Shown here piece after piece: positions 55,570 through 64,000 of a stretch of DNA of 64,000 bases (positions are counted from its first letter, which is position 1; each line of letters begins with the position of its first letter). The stretch is taken from NCBI GenBank assembly GCA_003971905.1, contig RSEE01000075.1, positions 62,001 to 126,000 on the forward strand, in the 5' to 3' direction. The position numbers and the translations under genes were made by a program. This stretch comes from Moniliella sp. 'wahieum'. Lineage: Eukaryota; Basidiomycota; Moniliellomycetes; Moniliellales; Moniliellaceae. Below the pieces are notes generated by a model that saw only the letters and a program-made list of their open reading frames with translations, ran no database searches and had not been told where the DNA came from.

Positions 55570-58500
55570 CACCCCACCACCATCCCTCGCCACCGTTCCA
55601 CCAGAGTAAGTGCAACAGCCCGTCCAGGCAAAATGCTCGTGCGAGCCCCTCTCGCGGACCCAGCAATATCGCCGGTCCAGCTCACACCCGCACCGTCAAC
55701 AATAAGCAGTTTTGCTCGCACCATCTCGGCTCCAACGCAACCCGTAACACTGTGGTTGCATCGGTCGTGCCTGACATGACGCTGCGTCGGTAAAAGAGGA
55801 GTTGTACTACTCTTGGCTCCACCTCTTGGGTGCGCCTACAGCTGTATCGTTTGACAACGGGGCATCTTTGTGTTCGTAAGATATGTGGCGCTGGCTTTTC
55901 CACTTTTTGAGATATCATGCAGCCTTCGCTTCTTAGGTTAAGGTGGGAAGCGTACACCATCCGGTTTTTTTTGTGCACTACTAGTATGTGTAGGCACCAA
56001 ATAGGGTTTTGCGCGGTTGTGCCGCTAAAGAATTTGTTCCTCATCCTCTAGATCTGGCGTATGCCCCTCAAGGTAGTTGTGTGCGCCAGAGTCGCATCCC
56101 AATTGTTAGAAGGGGTTAGCTACGCCTCAAAACTATCCTCTCATCGGTGATCAGCTGTATCCAATGGGCAAATCGCCTGATGAGCGGCTGACTGTGTGTG
56201 GAAATTGTGGATATGATCCTGTATGATCATGTCTGCATCTCAAGTCCACTTCCTTTCAACCCAAAGTTTGGAATTTGGTTATCTGCTGGGCGGTTATCTC
56301 ATCCCTACCAAACAGTAATAGTCACTTTTCCCCTGGCACACACCACGATCTCCAATCCCAAGGTGTGAGTTCCACACTTACAGAGGCTGGCATTAATTAA
56401 CCACTTCTCTGTCGGTTTTGGGGATTAAACGTTTTGATGCTTTGTCAGTCCTCTCCCACTGACGAATGGCATGCCTATTGACGTCTTGCGAAACGGTGGT
56501 AGCTTCGCCAGCCACACGCGCCATGACAACTTCGGGTATGATATCTCCTGTGTAACCTTGCAAAAATGCACGTTTGCCCGGGTGTCTACGCCCCAATCTC
56601 CGGGCTCCTTTGTTCCCGCCCAGAGTTTTGTAGCTCCTATACACAGGGATAATAATAATCACTAATTGTAAAAGATTAAGAGAGGCAGTCGGTGCAGCCA
56701 AAAGTGGGATTTTGTTAGTAGGTCCTGAGCCGGATGTCAATGTGATGATGTTCTGTTGACCCGATGTGGCAACCACTGCCGAGATGTGCATCACTGGTGC
56801 AGAAAAAATACGATATTGCGTCATGTCAACAGCAGAATCTTTAACGCGCTCGACGGAAACATTTGGTCGACATATGACGATAAACAGCCTGGATGGAAGA
56901 GAACCATTACCACCCGGTTCTAGTGGACATATGGTCATAGCAGAAGAACTGATCTCATAAGTCATGCTTCACCTGGGAGAGTGTGAACTCGGACGACGCG
57001 GACAATGTGAGTCATCCAACCAAAGTAGTATTTCCAAAAGTCCTGGAACAGTCGACTTTCACTTAAGACTGATGGCGCATACTAATGTATTCATGTGGAT
57101 TCTGTCAAGAGTGACACTCACCAATCGCTTTGTAAGAGGTCCGGACACAGGTTTGATATTTACGCCTAGAATGAAAATCAAATTGACACTGCGGTGACGA
57201 ATAAAAGAACTAAAGTCATAGAACATTGGCACGACCTATTCAGAAAACAAAAATCCTGGACGCCTACAATATGGCTTTGATTTCAAACCCAGGTCTCAGG
57301 TTAAAACGAATGGGACGTCCTCAACTAGATGAAAGTGTGGGTGAAAGAAAGTGTGTAGATAGGGTTGAATAGCCTTGACAAGTGATACTATAATCACGCA
57401 AGAAAAGGATGAGGGTTTTTCCTATCCTATCGCTATGTCGACTTCAATTTGCCCGTTCTATTTGGGCGCCATGCCGTCTATTGCTCCGATTTAGCTCATG
57501 AATACAGAGCAGCTTCAACGTCCTATTTCAATAAGGGTGTTGCGTTGCCCGGTGCTAACGTAGTCCTCGCGAATTCAGCACTTCAAGCATGCCGTTGAGG
57601 TCCTTCAATGTTAGATAGCATTTGACCTGTTGGATAATCTTCAAGCACCCGTGGAAAGGAACAAAGTGTCTCTCTGCAATGCATTGATTCGGTGTCTACC
57701 CCTGTATTGGACTTACCCCGACGCCCAAAGGCACGCATGATCACGCGGATCAGCCCCCAGTCCATCATATGCTTGCTTCTGGTGAAAACAGTTGAGCATT
57801 AATGAAGAATTAACTATACTTTTTATGGTCTTGTTTGAAGAACTTCAATTGTTTTCGTTTGACTGTCCCCCGTTATTTGGTGAGGGAAAATAGCTAATTG
57901 GGCTCCAGATAATCCAATCGCCTATACGCGTTTGCTATGTATCATTTAAGGTGACAGAACGGGCAATAACCGACGGTAGTCACCCTGGCCAGTTATGACG
58001 AATGGAAACAAAGGAAAAAAAAAACAATGTTGGGGCCTACCCGAAAGGGGTTACCATCCCACTTCACAACCAAAGGAATGAATGGTATTTTTATTTTCCC
58101 CTGGTGAGTTGACACGTTACATCGTCGATCATCACATGGACTATGGAATACCTAATGTGACCTGAGTTGTGCGGTGAGTAATCAACGTATATCATGTGAA
58201 AATGGAACCAACCTCTTTCAATATTTGGGCTAGAACCACGGACGTTTTTGTTAGACGGTGGTGCTAGGGTTTCCCTGCATGGCTCTCTGTTGATCGCCGG
58301 CGGTCGCCTATTCGGGCGGAAGAGATCCGATGGCAGGCTGTGCACCCCTGCTCCTCCATCTCTCTCTACTCTCTCCTGTTTCGCTGCCTTCAGGCGTTGC
58401 TTTAAGACGTTTGGGTCATCAATTGGCCTTCACGCAGTGGCTTAAGGTTCCTTTGTAGCTGTGATTCATCATAGAATCGCGAGTACTGCCAAGTCGCAAT

Positions 58501-61500
58501 CTAGCAACTTTGTCAAGTAGGTTAGCCCATTTTTTAGTTCCCTCCTGATTAACACCAGTCCTCTGGGAGATTTCGTTGCAGACGCTGCTTCGATGTTCAA
58601 TGCCACATCCAGTTGTAGCAGGAATTGCGGGCGGTAATGTCAGTGCTCTCATATATATATCACCATATTCAACTCTTCCCCCGATCCACTGACACCACCG
58701 GCGACACTATTTCCATTGAGGACTAAGTATATTGATCAGACTTCTGTTCTTGTAATTATGGGACGCAGATCTATTTTTTGTTCCTGTGCAGTCTAATTAC
58801 TGGTGACATGCGACCAGTGGCACTGCAGCAGTAGTGTTAGTATCTTTCTTATTTTTCTCTCTTGCGAATGGGAGCATAGCTCCTGTGGGAGCTATGCAGT
58901 GAATGTTATGACCTTACCACCTCCATCCCCACTTAGCTGCACAATACTTCCACGGTGCCTGTGAAGGGCACACGCGAACTGGGTTGACCCAGGGACGGAG
59001 AGCTGGACGACGGACGAGGTCGTGAAGAGGAGGAGCAACTAGGAGGGAAGTTGCTTGTATTACTGGGTTGATGAGAATTGGTGAGGACAGTCGAGGAAGA
59101 CACCAATGGATCGTGGGGGAACACCATATCGCAACGGGGGATGCTGACAATTTGGTGGCCACGCGGGGGCTACCAACTCACAGTTGTGCATGCATGCTTC
59201 CTCTTCTCAGATTTGGGGAGAGTACGGGTTCCGCTGGCCCGCCTGCCAAGGGTTTCCCCTCACAACTACACCGGCCTGGGAACTGGAAGGACGCGTTCTG
59301 CTCCCCGCCAGCCATCCTTCGCTCCTCAGGGTATATATATGTACAGGAGAAAAATGCAAAGGCGAATTTCAGTGCCTCTTTTCTCCCTTGGGCTTGCAGG
59401 CGATGTGATTCTGACCTGATTATCCTGAGAGGGAAGGGCCACCAGCCACCGTGTGCGTATGTAGTGAAGCGTGGGTTGAACAGCACTTTCGATATATGTT
59501 GAAGAGTTCGGCATCCCACCACGCCTCCACCAGCTACTGCTATACTCGATGTGTTGAGAGGGGAATGCTTTGGTGCGGGGGGCTTGAGAGGGGAATGAAA
59601 TTGCTTTCCAGAGTTTTCATCGTGGCTGTGCATCTGGTTGAGGCTGTTCCTAGAGCCAGCTTGATAGAGAGCCGAGAAATCGTCTTCATCACGCAGCCTT
59701 TTCCGTCGTACACATCTGTCGTGACTGAAGAGAAGTATGAGACGCGTACCATTCCTCTCGGATCAGATATACTTCTCAAGCAGGCGCATTGACAATTGTG
59801 TCCATTCAGTTCAGCCACAGGCAGATCTCGAAAATGCGACTTTTTGGTGTCTGTTGCCACCGCTGGCATGCTTACTATTCTGATCAAAAGACATCTGATA
59901 TGTTCTTTCTTTCTCCGATTCGTTTTTATCAGTGTACCGTCGGAGTCAGGTACCTGCCCGTTCAAGTATCGTGCTAAACTCGTTGGTACTGCCCTCCATT
60001 GATTGCGCTTGTCGGGGCCGCGCGGGGTTTATGGAGTATAACTATTTTGGAGACAGCATGGCTAATCGAAATTTCTTGCGCACAATCTTGTACAGCCTTG
60101 CCCACCTTGAATTTCGTACGTAGTCCTCATATATCTATCCGGAACCTTGTTACCAGCATTTTCGATTAGCTATGAGGTCATCGACTCCGGTTTGTTCGCG
60201 GCTGTTGGGCTTGATGATAGATCCGAGCAGAGGTGGGGACAAGGAGTAGTTCCAGAGCGTGTAGCAGAGCGCAAAGGATTGGTAAACGGCCACGAAAAGA
60301 AAGGAGGACAAGCGATCTTAATCGAAGTGTCGAGTCGCGTAACCGCGATTGCAGATGGGAGAACCCGGTCCGGACAAAAGACTTTTGTGTGGGCTTGATG
60401 AAGGAACGTTGCTTTGGATGCGGATGGTATTGATTCAAGCTTCCTGGAATGCTGCCTTATATACTATCCAAGGAAGGAGAACTAATACGCCACGAACAAT
60501 ACGTGAAGAAAACGAGAGAGAGACAAAGGAGCCAAGGCAGGTCTAGCCATGGGTCATACACCAAGCCAGTGGGTGCGTGTGTGTGTGACCCATGAATGCC
60601 CCTCTGAGTCATCAGTTCACCTGGAGGGTTGAACGTGGATTTGGGAGGGGGTAGGCGCCGACACGTTGGTACAGGCCCTGTTGGGTCATCCTGGTCACTG
60701 ATGGAAAAACTGGACTCTCGTGGTACCACAGAACCGAACGAAAAGGAAACTGATACTGAAGACATGGAAGCATGCGTATGCAGCGCAGTGCCTGATCCAG
60801 AGAGGAAACAGCAGGAGCAAAAGTTGGTAGCTGTCCGCTGGTTCGGGGTAGCTGGTAAGCTAGAAAACAACGGGCGTTTTGTCTGTGGTTCAAAGATCAA
60901 TGAGACGAACAGTCAAAAGGAGCAGCCTCCTGGCAGTGTGTGTTAAAACAGTTCAAACGCCCCGCGGTGCACAGAGACCGGATTTATACTTAAAGGAAAA
61001 GCCGCTTTGCAAAGTAATGGGACGCTACCCGCTTGGGAGAGGGATCTGAGGGAAGGAAATTCGCCTCTTTAAAACTGGGTTTCTCCTGACTACAGGGGTG
61101 TCCGGAATGCCCCGTAGGATCTAGATCGTCTGGTTCCTGCACGGCTGCGGACTTTGTATAAGAAATTTCCATGTTCTGGCTCTTCGGGTTTAAAGCACGT
61201 TGTTTTCCTATGGGGCATATATAAACTTCCTTTAGTGTTTTCCCAGAATCAGCGCCGTAGCATTCATCTATTTGCCGGTATCCGCTTGGAGATATCCATA
61301 GTGAGAAGGCACAGCCCGGGGAAATAGTGAGGAAAGAGAGGCTCGAATGGAATCGAACCCATGGCATCGCCGATTGGTCAGTGACGCGTTCCACTACGCC
61401 ATCGAGCTGCGATAGGAGCAGCTGTAGGATCACAGAGTCTCCGCTGCGAAAGCACAAACCAAAAGGGTAGAAGGCGAAGAAGGCAGACATCTCCTCCACT

Positions 61501-62717
61501 ATTACTATAGCTTGCATGCTGGCTACTAGTATATCAACGCCACTGGCGTTCCAGTGCTCGACTATATACCCAACAGAGAGAGTTTTGTCTTCGTCGCTGG
61601 TGGTTCATACACCTGCTTCACAGTTGATGCGGCATTACTATTCAGACTCTTCATCCTCGTTGGTAGCGTCCAAACAGATGCGTGGGACGGGCGAATGGTC
61701 CGCGTAATGGGCCTACGCCGTCTCGCGCCCTCTTGGCGGTATGCTGAAGGAGCAGCATCCACAGCAGCCCGGTGGCGTTGAGCTATCACTTGGGCCAGTG
61801 TGCCGGCTTCGCTGTGCTCTGTTCTCGCTTGTCCCAGGCGCAAATCGAGGTTTCCGTGGCCCTTTGGAGAGGTTTTCAATGCGTACTCCACCAGGACATG
61901 CTTGAGATGCGCAACGTGCCGAATAGTACCGGTTTAAGCCAAGATTTGGTTGATGCCGATGGCTTTTGAAGGTAACATATCCTGTCAGGCAATGCATGCA
62001 CGGTTATAGCCTCGAGCAACCATTGAATCGCCAACTGTTTTGCGGAGGGGGCGTACCAGATGTTCTTTTGGCCTTGATATCAGCAAGCATGAGCGATCAG
62101 ATTCGGCGCACCGGGGGGGCGACGGAGTTGCACCCTCTTGTTTCCTTGCCATTGAGGGAAGGTTCTGGCGATATCGCATGCGGCTGGCAGATTTTGTTTC
62201 TTGGGGAGATGGTGATGGTGTCGCTGTAGGAGAGTTCAGCTAGGTGAACAGGTGTCTCTGTCCGGAAGTGGGCTTGAACTGATAAGACCTGGAGTGGATG
62301 GTCTTTGAGGGTGATGCAATCGCACTGGTGGTGGTGGTGGTCTAAGCCACCAGCAACACCTACAAAGGACTAACAGCAAGCAGCGAGTCATCGCCACCAG
62401 GGGCTAAGCTGCGGAACAAGGAAAAACAGGAGAGAGAAAACAACAGAACTCCCAGGCCTGAGGAGGAGCGAAGGACATTGGCCAAGCACGAGCCACCCGA
62501 TGGCTCAACATGAACAACTGTCTGTCCGTTTACCTATTTCTCCCCATGCCAGGCAGTATGCGGGTCTTATTTTGCAGGGCTGGGCGCTCGCTGAGCCAGC
62601 CGGAGCCCGAAGGCTGAGGTTACCGTAGGCTTACCAGTGACCGGTGAACAGTTAACGATTAACGTACTTTAACATGCTTCGTGCGAGCGACCCTGCCCCG
62701 CACGGGCTTCAGCCGCC
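55570..62717. other. Gene-poor region, no confident protein gene
   Basis: Base composition stays lower than in the first 45 kb and open frames are short on both strands. Weakly protein-like stretches include minus-strand PVAELNGHNCQCACLRSI near 59830 and ALKTSPKGHGNLDLRLGQAR near 61860, and plus-strand MEKLDSRGTTEPNEKETD near 60700. I recognise no family and see no consistent exon structure. TATATATA words occur near 58650 and 59332. A tRNA-like sequence lies at 61340-61408. Confidence 0.4.
61340..61408 (-). tRNA. tRNA-like sequence, possibly a tRNA pseudogene or SINE head
   Basis: The minus strand has a canonical A box (TGGCGTAGTGG) and B box (GGTTCGATTCC) at tRNA spacing, and a terminal pairing of GCTCGA with TCGAGC. 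The D stem pairs as GCGT/ACGC. The anticodon arm (around CACTGACCAAT) does not form a good 5-bp stem and the T stem pairs over only four bases, so I cannot assign an amino acid. No run of four T follows closely. It may be a decayed tRNA, a tRNA with sequence errors, or the head of a tRNA-derived SINE. Confidence 0.5.
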
Positions 62718-63065
62718 TCACGTCGCAGGGCAGCACAGCATGCTCTCCAGCACCATGCTTCTGTTTTGGGGGTGATGCATGATACAGGATGATCGCTGAA
62801 ACAGCGGCCCATCAGGCCTCAATTTGAGGTGTACAGTCAATTCACGCTCCGCAAATCTCAGCTCGATCGACCCATGGGAATCCGACCCCTGGTGGGGAAG
62901 CGACCACACAGCTGCATCCCTTTTAGGCGAATGCATGCCCCCGCCCACCACCTTTCCCGCCATCATCTTTCTGTCGAGCCAGTACTGCCACTCTACAATG
63001 CCTCCCTCCCGCACCGTCAGGACGCCCCAGTAACCAGCAACGCCGCTCGCCGCCGAGGGACACAC
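62718..63065 (-). CDS. Unassigned open stretch, possible exon
   Basis: This minus-strand stretch has protein-like composition: GVAGYWGVLTVREGGIVEWQ, then MHSPKRDAAVWSLPHQGSDS and RFAERELTVHLKLRPDGPLF, ending SMVLESMLCCPAT. There is no ATG at its 5' end, so it would be an internal or last exon. I recognise no family. The plus strand of the same DNA also contains open frames, so the call is weak. Confidence 0.25.
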   Translation of the reverse strand: MCPSAASGVAGYWGVLTVREGGIVEWQYWLDRKMMAGKVVGGGMHSPKRDAAVWSLPHQGSDSHGSIELRFAERELTVHLKLRPDGPLFQRSSCIMHHPQNRSMVLESMLCCPAT

Positions 63066-63462
63066 GACGTATCAACCCTGAACCGGAGCCCATGGTGGAG
63101 ACTGCTTTCGAAGGTGACGAACCGTCCCCCGAAGACCACCTGGTGGCACCAGTGGGGTCAACAGCGATTCCGACATCGACTCCGACGGCGGGAGGGAAAA
63201 AAGGGGTACGAACCGAGAGTTACGTTGTAGTCCCTCCCTCCCTGGTCCCCGTGTTGGTTCGTGAAATGATTATGCGGTGTTGACCTCTGGTCATTTATGG
63301 CCAAGGTAACTTCCGAGTGACATCATGTGTGATGCGCGTGTGATGTTTTCTGAGCGGCGTTTCCGACTCCATGATGACTTGGATTCGCCACCGCCTTAGC
63401 AATTTGATCTCCATCGACCACCATCCCATTTGCTGCTCTTTGAGCTCTTCCTGGGCGTTAAT

Positions 63463-63877
63463 ATGCGGGGTCAATTGGACCAGCAGACGACGACGATGAA
63501 TAACGAAGAAGTTGCGCTGGATCTTGACGCTGACACCTTGTTCCCCCGCACAATGGCCGCTGACGAAGAGAGCTCCGTTAATCAGGACGAATTTGCTGGC
63601 ATTCCCCCTCTGATCTGGCCCTTTGGCCGGAGAATTGGATCCATATTTCATCGATCCCCTCGTTACAAGGGCAACATTGATCACTCAGCGAAAGGGAAAG
63701 CCGAGATCAAGACTCTTCGGGTTCTCTTTTTTGTCAATCAATGCGAAGCAGGAGTCGTTGGCCAAGGGCTTTACCATGTCCAACCCACGCCAGCATTTCC
63801 AACTCTTACTGGAGCACAAAAAGGTCAGGACCATCAGCTCTCGCCGCACACCCCAGGATTACTTTGAACTATACTGA
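63463..63877 (+). CDS. Unassigned open stretch near the right edge, possible small gene
   Basis: From an ATG at 63463 the sequence reads EEVALDLDADTLFPRTM, then AADEESSVNQDEFAGIPPLI. After one frame change near 63620 it reads ELDPYFIDPLVTRATLI, then KPRSRLFGFSFLSINAKQ and NPRQHFQLLLEHKKVRTI, ending PQDYFELY at a TGA at 63875-63877. The composition is that of a real protein, acidic first and basic later. I recognise no family. A nearby upstream frame, MVETAFEGDEPSPEDHLVAP (63092), could belong to the same gene. Confidence 0.3.
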
Positions 63878-64000
63878 CACTTTCTCTTTCCATGAACGGA
63901 TCGCCACTGACAGAAATGGTACAAATGGCTCGCGATATGGGTTTGTCTGCATCCCGAGAGCAGGATCGGCAATATTAAGGATTTAGGCTTGGTTTTCCGC

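Overview
The window looks like nuclear DNA of a fungus, most likely a basidiomycete. The genes carry short GT-AG introns (about 45-175 nt, often with GTACGT, GTAAGT or GTATGT donors). They encode fungal proteins: a Chd1 remodeler, an Ldb17/Dip1 endocytic factor, an Mrs3/4 mitoferrin, elongin C and ketopantoate reductase. There is a Ty1/copia LTR element, and long Ser/Pro/His-rich proteins are common. The assignment to phylum is inference. No rRNA, CRISPR array, operon or bacterial signal was seen.

Layout. From 1 to about 45.7 kb the DNA is GC-rich and gene-dense. In order: a His/Ser/Pro-rich protein (-, 63-3514), a small protein (+, 5.7-6.5 kb), a conserved-looking unknown protein (-, 7.5-9.8 kb), CHD1 (-, 10.7-16.2 kb), a Ser-rich protein (-, 16.6-21.7 kb) interrupted by a 1.4-kb non-autonomous LTR element, a nitronate monooxygenase-like enzyme (-), an RBM39/Rsd1-type splicing factor (+), an unknown protein (+, 28.8-30.4 kb), a TenA-family protein (+), a mitoferrin (+), an Ldb17/Dip1/SPIN90 protein (+), elongin C (-), an unknown nuclear-looking protein (-) and ketopantoate reductase (-). 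From about 45.7 kb to the end the base composition is visibly less GC-rich and I find no confident host gene. This part holds a young-looking copia element (50.5-55.6 kb, identical 160-bp LTRs, 5-bp target duplication), a tRNA-like sequence and a few unassigned open stretches.

The host genes are unrelated single-copy functions (chromatin, splicing, iron import, actin/endocytosis, ubiquitin ligase, CoA precursor synthesis, thiamine-type salvage) and do not form a pathway cluster.

Reading quality. Most long conserved genes switch reading frame one or more times at places with no splice signals, usually by the loss of one base beside a short homopolymer. Short conserved genes (elongin C, TenA) are intact. 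The simplest reading is uncorrected indels in the assembly rather than dead genes. CDS limits below therefore span first to last recognisable codon, and internal frames must be followed with that in mind.
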